From positions 62,001 through 126,000 of the forward strand of contig NW_024468255.1 in the NCBI RefSeq assembly GCF_002104995.1: 64,000 nt of DNA, read 5' to 3'. A program made the position numbers and the translations under genes. This document shows positions 43,635 to 54,348 of the stretch, piece by piece (position 1 is the stretch's first letter; each line of letters starts with the position of its first letter). Source of the DNA: Linderina pennispora (lineage: Eukaryota > Kickxellomycota > Kickxellomycetes > Kickxellales > Kickxellaceae). The notes beneath the pieces are model-generated. The model ran no database searches. It worked only from the letters and a program-made list of their open reading frames with translations, and was not told the DNA's origin.

Positions 43635-46600
43635 ATGGCGACGCCGATTGCAGAGTCTGTGGATACAGATGCGAATTTAGTAGAGTCGAATTCGACAGCT
43701 GCTGGGCCTACGGAGGCGGCAGAGTTTTCAGCAAAGTACGCCGAGTTTCTCTCCTCTGATTTCGACCCCATGCACTACGCACGACGGGTAGTGAGTGAGG
43801 GCGGCAAGCAGGGCAGCAACGAAGCTGCGCCACCAGAAATCGACCAACTCATAGCGACGCTGGCAAATAGAGCCGACAGCCTCGAGACGCTGATGAAGCA
43901 GACGATTCTGAACTCGCACGAAGACCTGCTGCGGCAGGTGATCGGTGTCAAGGCGGTTGACTCGACACTGGGCCACATCGAGGAGCAGGTGCGCGAAATA
44001 AAGTCGTACATGCACGCATTGCGAGCAAAGATCCGGGTGCCGTACGAGCAGGCACTGATGTACACAAACCAGTCGAGCAACCTGCAGGCGGCCATAAAAT
44101 ATGTGAGGTCGACGTCAAAGTTCATTCAGCTGGTGCGGCGACTAGTGGTGCAGATTCCAGACTCTGCATTCGACAATGGCAAGGGACCGAAGCCAGACTA
44201 TCCGCTGGCGGCGCTGACACTGCTTGATATTGAAAAGCTGGTTGGTAGTAGCGATCTGGATGGGATCACTGTCATCGACGATGCGATGGCGAGTGTCGTT
44301 AGCAAGCGGCGCGAGCTGACAATGCATGAGGCAGGCAGCATGCTGGATACAGGCATGAAGCGGCAGAACCAGAGCGATATCGCCAGTGGCCTCCAGATTC
44401 TATTCAACCTGGGCACACTAGCCAATACAGTTGCAGGCAAAGTTCGGCAGTATACAGTGGACTGGGCGCAGCATATATCTGGCAAACTCGATCCAAAGTA
44501 CATCCAGGCATATGTCCGTGAGCACAATGCCAAGGCTACTAGTGCTGACGGCAGCGACATGATCGGCATCACATCGGTGGTGTGGTCGACGATTGAGGAG
44601 CTGATTGGGGAGCTGCTAGTGCGCGGACTCGAGCTGCGAACACTCGAGCGGGTGCTTGCCCGCAAGCGCGATACTTTGCCGCGGTTTGACGTATCAGTAT
44701 CGGCACTGGATTCCAAGGCCGACGGCAGCAACGCAGCCGGCGTGTCATTTCTGGACCTGGCTGTTGAGCGGCTTGGTGATCGCGTGTTGGCGTTCTGGTG
44801 GGGTACGGCAGTCGCGGCACTGGCTGCCGAGCTGGAAGAGGCGTGCACCAACTCGAGTGTCATCCGCCAGACGCTGACTAACAGCTATCCGCGCATGGTC
44901 CAGCTGTTCTTCCCCAAGCTCGAACACATCCTGTCGCCCAAACTTGGTGGAGTCACATCCGTGGCCAGAGACGTTGCTGTCGATATGTCGTCGTGGGATC
45001 CTGATGCTGAACACCGCCGGTCATCTTTTGTGGGCCAGCCAATTCTGTCAGCCCAAAGCGTATCTTATGATGATCCAGGACCACAGATCCTGTGGGACAA
45101 GCTCTTGGGCAAATTCGAAAGCGAGTATGTCTCCAAGGCAGCCACGCGCATCGACGATGCTGTCAAGCGCTGCTACCCGCCGCCACCGCCGCCTGGCCTG
45201 CTTGACGCACAGGAGAGCTGGAAGCGCGGAACAAGCAAGGGCAACAAGCAAGCGGGGTTGGCTGGGAATGCGTCGGGTCCGACAGAGCTTGAGATGATGA
45301 CGGCGGTCAACATTGTGCCGAACCGCAAGCTCGTTGCTGGTGTGGTACGTAGCATCTCGACAGAGCTCGAGATGGCCAAGTCGGATGTCAAACTGCGCTG
45401 TGCGATTGCCGAAGCTGCGTCGTCGGCAGTAGCGACATTCATTGAGATCACCACTAGCAAGATCGCAACTGTAACGGTCAACCCGCATGTTCTAGATCCG
45501 CTGACGTCACCAGCTCATCCGCTCACCAAATCATACGTTGGCCTGGTGAACTCGGTCGAGAGTCTGCGCAAGGGGTTGTCGGATATGTGCGATAGTGAGT
45601 TTGGCATAGCTACGGTGGTGGCAGCGGCAACATCGACACCACCGCGGCATTCGCGGTTGAGGTCTTTGGCACACCGTTCTAACAGGCTGTCCCGCCCCTC
45701 GTCCAACCAGTCATCCCGTACTGCATCGATGGTCGATGTGACAGCAATGTCTACCCCTGTACGCTCGGCGTCTGACTCTGGATCGATGACTGTGTTCTCT
45801 GTTCTGGACAGGTGCTTGCGTGAACTGGGTACATTCGTGACGGAACAAACCGGTGTGCTATTAGGCATTGCTGACAAGGCAATCGAGCAATGCATTATCG
45901 ATGCAGAGCTGTCCGAAATCAAGCGGTTCCAACAGGCGGAAGGTACACTGGGACCACTGGAGCTGGCGGCACAGTGGCTGCAGACACAGATCCTCGAGAC
46001 CCTCGAGGTCGAATGCCAGAAGCAGGTCATGCGCATGGTCGACCGCTACCTGCGGGTGTATCTGCGCTCGGTCTGTCTGACGTATCCGCTGACAGAGGAG
46101 GCGAGGCTGCGGCTGACTGGCGAGGTGACGCAGTTTGAGTTTGCATGCAGCCAGATTGTTGCTGCATCAGATAGTGCGGCATCGCTGCAGGCTTCGGGCA
46201 CGCAGCAGGCAGTATCGCCGACCCGCCACCGAAGCAGCTTCACGGGCAAGCCCAAACCCAAGCTGTCGGATGTGGGAGCATCGTACCACGCACTGCGCAT
46301 GATGCGGCCGCTACTGTTCTTGGACATGGCTGAACTGGCCAGAGTAACCGCCAACCAGGAGTCGCTCGATGGGTGGAAGTCGATGCCTGTGCCAGACCTC
46401 ATTGATCACGTTATTTGCCGCTTGGCCACTGAGCAGGCTGGAGATCACGGGCCGTCCACCATGGAAAGGCGCCTGCCGTTTGGAATTCTTGGATGGTCCA
46501 AGGAGCAGTGGGTGGGCCTCCTGTTCGCCTCCGAGGGCATCCGGCTGCCCGGCGATTTTGTGATGCCGCCAACCAAGAACGAGCTTCTACAGAAAAACGC

Positions 46601-46733
46601 TGCCGGCCAATTCCCGCCACATCTGGTTTTCAAACAATCGCTGGCCAAGCTTGCTGCAGTGTCAGATGCCAGTACAAATATTGCGGACCCGCAGGCGCTA
46701 ATCCAGGCTGCCCAGCAGCGACTTTCTCTGTAG
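43635..46733 (+). CDS. COG5: conserved oligomeric Golgi complex subunit 5
   Basis: A 1032-residue protein. The N-terminus carries the COG5 pattern: FLSSDFDPMHYA (about 37-48), a helix ending LANRADSLETLMKQTI, HEDLLRQVIGVKAVDSTLGHIEEQV, and AKIRVPYEQAL (about 132-142) before a long helical bundle. COG5 is part of lobe B of the COG tether, which returns Golgi enzymes by retrograde vesicle fusion. The rest is helix-rich with Ser-rich loops near 660-700 and 860-890. It is convergent with the next receptor gene, 62 bp apart. Confidence 0.88.
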   Translation: MATPIAESVDTDANLVESNSTAAGPTEAAEFSAKYAEFLSSDFDPMHYARRVVSEGGKQGSNEAAPPEIDQLIATLANRADSLETLMKQTILNSHEDLLRQVIGVKAVDSTLGHIEEQVREIKSYMHALRAKIRVPYEQALMYTNQSSNLQAAIKYVRSTSKFIQLVRRLVVQIPDSAFDNGKGPKPDYPLAALTLLDIEKLVGSSDLDGITVIDDAMASVVSKRRELTMHEAGSMLDTGMKRQNQSDIASGLQILFNLGTLANTVAGKVRQYTVDWAQHISGKLDPKYIQAYVREHNAKATSADGSDMIGITSVVWSTIEELIGELLVRGLELRTLERVLARKRDTLPRFDVSVSALDSKADGSNAAGVSFLDLAVERLGDRVLAFWWGTAVAALAAELEEACTNSSVIRQTLTNSYPRMVQLFFPKLEHILSPKLGGVTSVARDVAVDMSSWDPDAEHRRSSFVGQPILSAQSVSYDDPGPQILWDKLLGKFESEYVSKAATRIDDAVKRCYPPPPPPGLLDAQESWKRGTSKGNKQAGLAGNASGPTELEMMTAVNIVPNRKLVAGVVRSISTELEMAKSDVKLRCAIAEAASSAVATFIEITTSKIATVTVNPHVLDPLTSPAHPLTKSYVGLVNSVESLRKGLSDMCDSEFGIATVVAAATSTPPRHSRLRSLAHRSNRLSRPSSNQSSRTASMVDVTAMSTPVRSASDSGSMTVFSVLDRCLRELGTFVTEQTGVLLGIADKAIEQCIIDAELSEIKRFQQAEGTLGPLELAAQWLQTQILETLEVECQKQVMRMVDRYLRVYLRSVCLTYPLTEEARLRLTGEVTQFEFACSQIVAASDSAASLQASGTQQAVSPTRHRSSFTGKPKPKLSDVGASYHALRMMRPLLFLDMAELARVTANQESLDGWKSMPVPDLIDHVICRLATEQAGDHGPSTMERRLPFGILGWSKEQWVGLLFASEGIRLPGDFVMPPTKNELLQKNAAGQFPPHLVFKQSLAKLAAVSDASTNIADPQALIQAAQQRLSL

Positions 46734-46795
46734 GATAATTTTTCTGGGTGAGGATGCCATGCTTCAAAGTGTTTATACTAAACAACAAACATCTA

Positions 46796-47905
46796 TTACA
46801 AAACCTGCCGCTGTGGTGTGAAGCGCATGGATTCTGCGACTTGGTTCTGGTACTCAAAGTCTTCGACGGCTGTGGACTGCGGGTTCGAAAACTGCATCTC
46901 GCGCCAGTACCGTGCCGTTTCCTGGTAACCGTCACTGCCTTTGTGGTCTTCTGAGAACGCCGAGTACAGTGGCAGGCTGGACTTGTTCTCCGTGGTCTCG
47001 ACGCGGTATTCTTTGCGCAGTCCATCTGCATGCAGCTTTCTTGTCCAGTGCTGCAAGAACCTCTCCTTATTGAACATGCAGTTGAAGCACGGGTATGCAA
47101 GCATGACCCACATGGAGATGTTGCCCATGCAGAAGTCGTACCAGGTGTTGGCAACACGCAGTTTGGCATTGAGTGGATACTCGGGCTGGATCGTGTGCAA
47201 GAGGGTGGTAAACAGCACTGTCGAGAACGCCAGGAAACAGATAATGATGGACTCTATCCGCTCGTTGAACGACGAGTGGATATTGCGGATCCGCAACACA
47301 AAGTACAGAACCACAAACCAGATTAACCATAGCAAGCCGAGGCAAGCTCCACGGAAGCCCCACACATATGTGCACATCTCGTATGCCGGTACATACTTGA
47401 CAGTCTTCTCGTCGCTGATAAACTGTGTAGTAAGGCAGAACGCAATCAGCGTAGCGAACATTCCAATGATGGGCGTGTAGAAGCCAAGTCCACGGTATGG
47501 TCGGTGCTGCACAAACACCCGGTACAGCGCATAGTTGCGGATGGCGAATGCGGCGCTGAATGTATATGCAAAGAATACGCGGAACCACAGACACCAGATT
47601 TTGCACCTTGACCAGACCCCGATCATCTCGACGTGGCCGTTAGTTGCAATGTCACCGACGAACCACATTGAGCCTCCAATGTAAACTAGTATCGTGAGCC
47701 TGACGTTTTTGGCACGGATAGGTGCGTAGTTTCGGTTGATGATTGCATATATCAGCAGCAGCAGCGTTACGCCGTAGAACACGCCGCCGCAGATTATCGT
47801 CATCTTGTCCAGAGGTCCGATCGGGTCAAACCTCATGCCCATGAGCTCAGCCACGTGGGCTAGCTCAGTATCGGACATGCGTTTGCCAACATCTGATGGG
47901 GCCAT
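46796..47905 (-). CDS. 7TM receptor, class-C-like array member 1
   Basis: A 369-residue receptor with seven hydrophobic segments between about 35 and 280. Family features are DPIGPLDK before TM1, NRNYAPIRAKN after it, WFVGD in TM2, a Cys at the top of TM3 (SRCK) and one in the second outer loop (EMCTY) able to form the usual GPCR disulfide, QHRPYRG, IRNIHSSFNER leading into TM6, and the tail motif LHADGLRKEY. The ICL1 (NxxxPIxAK) and ICL3 (FNE) motifs resemble class C GPCRs, but the N-terminus is only about 30 residues, with no ligand-binding Venus flytrap. Ligand unknown. It is most similar to array member 2. A TATA-like TATAAATAAGG lies about 131 bp upstream (48036-48046). Confidence 0.82.
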   Translation of the reverse strand: MAPSDVGKRMSDTELAHVAELMGMRFDPIGPLDKMTIICGGVFYGVTLLLLIYAIINRNYAPIRAKNVRLTILVYIGGSMWFVGDIATNGHVEMIGVWSRCKIWCLWFRVFFAYTFSAAFAIRNYALYRVFVQHRPYRGLGFYTPIIGMFATLIAFCLTTQFISDEKTVKYVPAYEMCTYVWGFRGACLGLLWLIWFVVLYFVLRIRNIHSSFNERIESIIICFLAFSTVLFTTLLHTIQPEYPLNAKLRVANTWYDFCMGNISMWVMLAYPCFNCMFNKERFLQHWTRKLHADGLRKEYRVETTENKSSLPLYSAFSEDHKGSDGYQETARYWREMQFSNPQSTAVEDFEYQNQVAESMRFTPQRQVL

Positions 47906-49304
47906 TATATTACTACGGAACGATATCTAAAGACAACGCAAATAAAAGGATCAAAGAGTGAGAAAGTAAATATCCGAAGAGTATCATACAGCGGCTATTA
48001 GTTGGGGTGGTGAAATGCTGGTGGCAGGGAAACCACCTTATTTATAAAGCGGAGTTGCTGGTGCAGAGCAGCGGTCCCTAGAATCAGTCCTTCGCTCTCT
48101 CTGCTCACGGCGCATATTGATAAACGACCTGAGATTTCCACCTCAGCCAGTATGGTTGAATTTTTCAGGCTGATTTACACAAGTAGGTGTGCATGGCTGG
48201 CGGCCCCATGGGTGGTCTCCTCTAGCCAACAGAAAGCGACGGATGCATGCCCACGGCTGAGTATGGCCTTAAACTGCTGGCCATATTTACCGAAGCCTGT
48301 ATAGCGCAAAATTCGATCCACAGTGCCTTTTGCTATACGAGGCAGTTGGATCAGCGATGACACTCCGTTCGTGTCTTTATCAACAGCATATACCGACACA
48401 GCTACATATTTGGCAACACCAAGGGACACCAGTGCTTCTATAAACTTTTATTAGTCGTCATATTTGGGCTAAACAAACAAAAGCCGGGGATAATCTCATT
48501 TCGGTCCACAACACCAAATATTGCTATTCAAGGCAATTTCCACCCCGTCTGTGCTCAACGCCCAGGAATGGCCGCCGGTCTGTGGTTAGAAAGGAGGTGG
48601 TTGGTATCCAAGGCATGGCCGGCCGTCTGGACAACAAGCAGATCATCACAGCGGCTCTGCCAGCCAAATGCTTGTCGGAATTCACTGCTCCAAGCATGTG
48701 TCTGACGCAGCTGTGTGTGGCAAGAGACTATGCGCGGCTGATGCCCTCTGGTAGATAGCGGGCCTGTCCATGCAAATGGTCGCATGTGAAAGCTAAAAAA
48801 AAACCATGTGGTCAGCCGGTTTTTAGTTCCATGCGCACCTCTGCTCTTGCTGCGTGAGTTCCTCTACCAATGCAAAACTGGCCATGAGCTTGTAGTGAAC
48901 GCACGACCAATGGGTGATCAGCAAAGGTCCGTGAGGAGTTTGCAAGGAATACACGGGTTGGAGAGCTGCTTTTGGGCAATCCGTCCGCGGCATCAAGTAA
49001 TGACAGCGAGAGCCAAGAACAATGACTGTGAGCGTCGATCCAGACTTTATTTATGCGATACAAACAGTCATAAAAGACAAGCCAAAGAAGGCATGGCAAT
49101 AAGGAAAGTTGGGTAATTATTGCGGTGGGGGGAAAGAACACTTCAAAGGAAGCTGAAGACGTTTCTCTCGATGCCAGGGTGCAAGAACCTGCAGGATACA
49201 GCCAGCATGTGTGTATCCGTGCCATACAGTGCAGCACCCAGCGCAGGTCTCTCTGCAATGTGTGCTAGAGGACGCGCCGCGACTCAAAGTTATAGTTGGC
49301 GTCA
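47906..49304. other. intergenic between array members 1 and 2
   Basis: No gene supported; an isolated 84-codon minus-strand frame (48175-48429) lacks family features. It holds the promoter of member 1 with a TATA-like element at 48036-48046. Confidence 0.4.
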
Positions 49305-50345
49305 TCATTCGACATAACCATGCTCTGGCCGCCCCAGAACGCCGTGTTCTTTTTGGAAGTTGCTGTCGCCTTCCTCATCCATGACCGAGTAGTTGCGCCT
49401 TGTCGATGGGTTGTCTGTTGAGACCTTGTACTCCTTGCGCAGCCCGTCCGCCTGCAGCTTGGCCATCCACTCGCGCTTGTATCCCTCGCGGTTGAAGATG
49501 CACTGAACGACGGGATAGAAAACCATGACCAATGTCACCAAGTTGCCCATGCAAAAGTCGAAGAACGTGTTGGCAACGCGGTACCGCATGATCAGCGGGT
49601 AGTGGGGGTTGATGGTATGCATCAGGGTGGTAAACAGGTCAATACCGAGCGCCAAGGTGCAGCAGATGATGGACTCCCACCGCTCGTTGAAGGACGAGTG
49701 GATGTTGCGGATCTTGAAGACAAAGTAGAACACAAACAGCCAGATCAGCCACAGCAAGCCCAGGCAAGCGCCACGGAATCCCCACACATACGTGCACATC
49801 TCGAGCTCGGGGACATACATGACAGTTTTTTCGTCGCTAATAAGCTGGGAGGTGACGCAAAAGATGAGCAACATCACAAACAGGCCAACAATAGGCGCAT
49901 AAAACCCGATGCCGCGGTATGGCCGGTGTAGCACGAATACGCAGTACAACCCGTATGCACGGATTCCAACTGCGGCGCTGAACGTGTAGGCAAAGAATAC
50001 CCGGAACCACAGACACCACACTTTACATCTCGACCATACACCAATCAACTCTACATGTCCGTTGGTTGCAATGTCGCCTACAAACCACAGAACGGCACCA
50101 ACAAACACCAGGGCCGTAAGCATCAAGTTCTTGGCGCGGATGGGCGCATAGTTGCGGTTGACAAACGCATACACAAGCACAAGGAATGTGAAGCCGTAGA
50201 AGCAAGCGCCGACAATGATCGTGGCCTTATCCATAGGTCCGATCGGGTCAACGTCGAAAGTCAATTTCGCAGCCCCCTGAGCTGTACTTTCAGGACTAGG
50301 ACTGCGCTCTGCTAGCTGGGCAGCAGCATCCATCACTGCAGCCAT
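49305..50345 (-). CDS. 7TM receptor, class-C-like array member 2
   Basis: A 346-residue receptor, the closest relative of member 1; the two share long identical stretches such as RNIHSSFNER and SRCKxWCLWFRVFF. Start at the ATG at 50345 (MAAVMDAAAQ); the frame extends upstream but runs past the TATA box (CCTTTTATA at 50466-50474, about 121 bp upstream). Member-specific are the N-terminus and the tail after LQADGLRKEYK. Ligand unknown. Confidence 0.82.
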   Translation of the reverse strand: MAAVMDAAAQLAERSPSPESTAQGAAKLTFDVDPIGPMDKATIIVGACFYGFTFLVLVYAFVNRNYAPIRAKNLMLTALVFVGAVLWFVGDIATNGHVELIGVWSRCKVWCLWFRVFFAYTFSAAVGIRAYGLYCVFVLHRPYRGIGFYAPIVGLFVMLLIFCVTSQLISDEKTVMYVPELEMCTYVWGFRGACLGLLWLIWLFVFYFVFKIRNIHSSFNERWESIICCTLALGIDLFTTLMHTINPHYPLIMRYRVANTFFDFCMGNLVTLVMVFYPVVQCIFNREGYKREWMAKLQADGLRKEYKVSTDNPSTRRNYSVMDEEGDSNFQKEHGVLGRPEHGYVE

Positions 50346-51268
50346 CCTTGCAGAATAGATCTGATTTGAATGAAAGAAAAATAAGTGTTGGAAGTAATTT
50401 ACAGAGGATACCAAAGAGCAGATGAAAAACAGGTTGGCTGTGTGGGAGAAATGCCATGTCGATTTCCTTTTATACAGGCCTGGATCAGGCCTAGTTTTTG
50501 CTGTGCCCAACATGTCGCCGACGCTCTTGCGGTGCGCTAGCACCATGCCAAGCGTGAGGCGAAATCCCTCGCTGTTATCACCATGTGCCAAAGATCTCCA
50601 TTATTGCGAACAACAACAAGGCTGGCAAGCCGAGAAAATCATCACTGACAGGGCAAAAGGATTGGATTTCCACCTATCCCACAGAGATAACCCACCTGCT
50701 GGTGGGGCGGCTGTATTGAACACCCAAGCCGTGCCTCGAAGCGAGAGTACGTTCCGATTCGCCGCCTAAAAATGTTCGGGGGCAATACAAGAATAGAAAC
50801 CCCGGAAGCTGCGGATCGCCGGCTGCTGAAAAGGCAAGCGTTTGGGATTGGCATCAGACTGGCTGCTTAGTTGAGCAAAAGCCTCACCTCGCTGATGTCG
50901 CCAGAATTATCTCAGTAGTTGACAGTTGGACCAGGATTCTGACGCGTGCTGTTTGTTGTAGTTTTCACATATCATGCATTAATAGGAACAGGTTGCAGTA
51001 CCTCGGCTACAAACAGTGCGCCAATCGTTCAGAGATATTGGTCCTTCCCACCCTCCTATTTCAGCGCCCCCTACCCAACAGAACGGGCAGGTTGGGACAG
51101 CCTACCAGTAAATCAATGAGCGTCAAAGACACTATATGTGTGCACATACTATGACGTACAACCACAGCACTCTTTGCTGAGGAGATTTCTAAGGCTGGAG
51201 ACCGCGTCACAGAACTGCCTGGCCAAACGTTTGTTGTGCCAACCAAGCAGTCCTCGAGCACTGCATTT
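50346..51268. other. intergenic between array members 2 and 3
   Basis: No gene seen; promoter of member 2 with a TATA box at 50466-50474 (minus strand TATAAAAGG). Confidence 0.4.
50466..50474 (-). promoter_or_regulatory. TATA box of array member 2
   Basis: TATAAAAGG on the minus strand, about 121-129 bp before the ATG at 50345. Confidence 0.6.
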
Positions 51269-52285
51269 TCACTCAGTTTGAATGCTGACGCTAACTTTGG
51301 TAGACCCATTTACAAAGTAGTTGTGTGAAACCGCCGCCTGGTGATCTTGGATCTGTATACCTGAGGTTTGTGCTCCTTCAGTCGGAGACTTGGAATGCAG
51401 AGAAGGCACTGGGTCGGCTCTTTTCGACCATTCTACCATGTATTCGTCTCGGTGGACCAGACACTGATATAGGGGCTTGTACATAATTGTCCACCAAGCG
51501 ATATATACAGCCGCCTGCTCAACCAATATAATAGACAGCCTCCACTTGAGCAGACTAGGGTAGAGGTTGTATTTGTAGTATACAAGGGTGTGGTAAAGCT
51601 GTGCGACGATAAATGCTATGCACCCAACTTCGAGCTCGCGGTTCTCGCCAAAGAAGCATATTGTTCGGTGTATAAGAAGGCAGCCGACAACAAATGTCCC
51701 TAGTGCTGTCCAATTCAGTGCTGTTGAAGCATCTTTAAACCTCGGGCTCATGTTGCATATCTCCAGAACATCCACAAAGCTTACCGTTTCCTTCTTGGGA
51801 AGCAATGTTATTATAACTGCACAGATGACTGGGATAGCAAAGGATGTGATGGTGATCATGTATTTCCACATTCCCTCAAATGGGCGGTGGAGCTGGTATT
51901 TGAAGAATAGCCGGATGCACCGCAGATAGAGCAGGTTGAATATAAATGCCTCGCCAGTTACTGGGCGTAGCCAGACAATATGCAGCGTGCAATTTGACCA
52001 GAACTTGTTGGACAGGTGGAGCACTTCATGCGTTCCAAGTCCTCCAATAAACCAGCTGATCCCACAGATATAAACGCATGTCATCGTCAGCACCCCTTTG
52101 GCCCGAATAGGCGGGTAGTTTCTGTTCAGTACCATGTATACTACTGCGAGCAACTGCACGCTGTACAATACAGTAATGGCTATTATAGTCGCAAGATCTG
52201 CCTTTCCTATATGGTCCAAGGTTACTCCAACAAGGCTGGCGAATACGACGCGCCCTTTTTCCTTTTCAGTGAACGTGAATGACAT
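51269..52285 (-). CDS. 7TM receptor, divergent class-C-like array member 3
   Basis: A 338-residue receptor. It keeps the general layout: DHIGKAD, NRNYPPIRAKG, WFIGG, LHRPFEG, and a Cys in the second loop (EICNM). It has lost the FNE sequence before TM6 (here HRTICFFGENRE) and the DGLxKxY tail motif (here WSKRADPVPSL). The start at 52285 (MSFTFTEKEKGRV) aligns with members 4 and 5, and the upstream frame extension to 52528 does not resemble a family N-terminus. Altered G-protein contact or loss of coupling is possible. Confidence 0.75.
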   Translation of the reverse strand: MSFTFTEKEKGRVVFASLVGVTLDHIGKADLATIIAITVLYSVQLLAVVYMVLNRNYPPIRAKGVLTMTCVYICGISWFIGGLGTHEVLHLSNKFWSNCTLHIVWLRPVTGEAFIFNLLYLRCIRLFFKYQLHRPFEGMWKYMITITSFAIPVICAVIITLLPKKETVSFVDVLEICNMSPRFKDASTALNWTALGTFVVGCLLIHRTICFFGENRELEVGCIAFIVAQLYHTLVYYKYNLYPSLLKWRLSIILVEQAAVYIAWWTIMYKPLYQCLVHRDEYMVEWSKRADPVPSLHSKSPTEGAQTSGIQIQDHQAAVSHNYFVNGSTKVSVSIQTE

Positions 52286-53049
52286 AGTAAATAAAGGGGA
52301 AGAAAGGACAGTAAAGGTGTAAGTGCAGATGCCGGGTAGGAATGCAAGCAAGGAGGGGTGCTTGTAGGTAAAGGTGAGGGAAATAAGTATGCAGCACCCT
52401 TTTACTAGCATGTACACCTGCAGGATCAAGCAGCGGTATAAAGCATGGGGGTCGTCCTGTGGCCATGTATGGCGCCTGATAGATGAAGGCTGCTTCAAGG
52501 AAGCACATAAATTCAGATTGACAAACACCCATTTTTGTTTGCTTGATTCAAATAGTACTCGTTTTCATTTACAAACGTCAAATTGGTGGTAAAAGGGTGG
52601 TGCATTTGCCACTTGCTGTCACCTTCGGTCATTTATTCTATGTATCTCACACAAACTACACAATACTACAATCTGAAAGGGCCATACCTCTAGGACCTAT
52701 CCTATAAAACATGTATAATATATGCATTGTCCCTCGCTAGCCAACTTCTTGCTGTGTCCAACCCTCTTATTCACGCTGATGAAGCGTCAAAGGAATTGAA
52801 TAAATACTGACATGTTACGAGCATATACAAGAAACGTCATCTCAAGGTATTCGGGTCGGGCGTGCCGGGCAGGCAGCAAAATATTATCTAGCTAGCACAA
52901 TGCCGCTAGAACACACTAAAGTGCATTCAGACATTACGACATAATCAATGCACTCAGAAAAATGAAACAATAAGACTACGACAAGCACAAGATAAACGAA
53001 TATATTATAGGGGTCACAGATGTATATGAAGGGAAACAAGGAAGGAACA
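52286..53049. other. intergenic between array members 3 and 4
   Basis: No gene seen; A+T-rich, with no clear TATA box. Confidence 0.4.
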
Positions 53050-54348
53050 TTAGCTGTTTTTGTTACCCGGGATAGGGAAGTTATATTGGGACAGATCCCC
53101 AATATTCTCATTGACGGTGGTAGTCGAGCTCATGTGTTCAAGGTGGTTGAGCTGCTGAGTATGAGAACGCTGTGGTGAGAAGAGCACAACATTTGAGCGG
53201 TCATCGTCAACATGGCAGTTGTCGCTGGTGATGCTCTCACACTGCTGGTTGTCTTCGGCTGTGTACCACTGCTGGTCCAGGCTGTTTCCCATGACCCGGC
53301 TCTGCTCCTGAACACTATGGCGCGAGAAGGACATGCGTGGGTCGTAGTTGTTCAGGCCAGCTGCCATAGCACGGGGGATAGTCACAATCTTCGTGGGGTG
53401 GCAGTCGGGTTGGATCTCGGAGTCGGCAAACGGATCAGTGCGAGTCATCTGGTACTGCTTCTGGAGTCCATCACGTACCAGCTTGCTCTTCCATTCGTTG
53501 AGGTACTGCTCACGGCGGAACGCGCACATGAGCACGGGGCAGTACATAATATACCACCACAGCGCAGTGCCAAGCAGGTGGTTCAGCAGCGTCTCGGACA
53601 GACGAGTCCTCGTCATGGTTGGGTATAGCGGGTACGCATAGAGGATGACGGTATTGTATGTCAGCAAGATAAAGACGCTGATGACCGAGACAGCCATTTC
53701 ACGGTTTTCATTGAACGACGCCGTGATGTTCCGCAGCCGGAACAGGATACATCCATGGATGACCCATGTCAGCCACAGTACCCCCTGGACCAGGCCGCGC
53801 AGGAGATGGCTCAAGCTGCACATTTCAATCATCGTGATATAGTATGCACTGGAGTGTCTGGGCAGGCTGTACGACACAATGATCAGGGCTGCAGCGGGAA
53901 TAACTGCGATAGTCACCGAGCCATACAGATATTTACCGCGGAAGGCACGGCTACGGCGGAAGATGCAATATAGTGCATAGCTTCGCAAGGCGATGGTGGC
54001 ACTGACAGCGTAGCACCCGAAGCAGGTGCGAACCCAGATTATCATCCAAATACAGTTACTGAGAACCGGGCCCCGTACGTGGACGTGTTGGTTAAGCACC
54101 AGGTCGCCGATAAACCAGATGGCAAGACTGACCATGATGATGCCCATCAGCTTCGGATACTTTGACTTGATCGGCGGGTAGTTTCGGTTCTTAATCATAA
54201 ATGCAGTCCAGCTCAGGTTGAACGCGTAGATGATGCTGATGGATATAATCATTGCCAGATCCTTGTGCCCGATGGGGTCCATGTGGATACCGATCGCCTT
54301 TGCAATCTCCACGCGCCTGTGCTCTGCCGGCGTGAAGTCGAACTGCAT
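53050..54348 (-). CDS. 7TM receptor, class-C-like array member 4
   Basis: A 432-residue receptor. The start MQFDFTPAEHRRVEIAKAIG aligns with member 5 (MSFSLTPKEQNRVEIARLLG), followed by MDPIGHKDLA. Motifs present are NRNYPPIKSKY, WFIGD, SNCIW (TM3 Cys), EMCSL (loop Cys), RLRNITASFNENRE and the tail motif LVRDGLQKQYQM. The tail is long (about 150 residues), Ser/Asn/Gln-rich and probably disordered, fitting regulation by phosphorylation. Ligand unknown. Confidence 0.82.
   Translation of the reverse strand: MQFDFTPAEHRRVEIAKAIGIHMDPIGHKDLAMIISISIIYAFNLSWTAFMIKNRNYPPIKSKYPKLMGIIMVSLAIWFIGDLVLNQHVHVRGPVLSNCIWMIIWVRTCFGCYAVSATIALRSYALYCIFRRSRAFRGKYLYGSVTIAVIPAAALIIVSYSLPRHSSAYYITMIEMCSLSHLLRGLVQGVLWLTWVIHGCILFRLRNITASFNENREMAVSVISVFILLTYNTVILYAYPLYPTMTRTRLSETLLNHLLGTALWWYIMYCPVLMCAFRREQYLNEWKSKLVRDGLQKQYQMTRTDPFADSEIQPDCHPTKIVTIPRAMAAGLNNYDPRMSFSRHSVQEQSRVMGNSLDQQWYTAEDNQQCESITSDNCHVDDDRSNVVLFSPQRSHTQQLNHLEHMSSTTTVNENIGDLSQYNFPIPGNKNS

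Noticed and set aside
48175-48429. 84-codon minus-strand frame between receptor genes
   Set aside because: Protein-like composition, but no family match, no promoter and no partner frame; cannot be told from chance.
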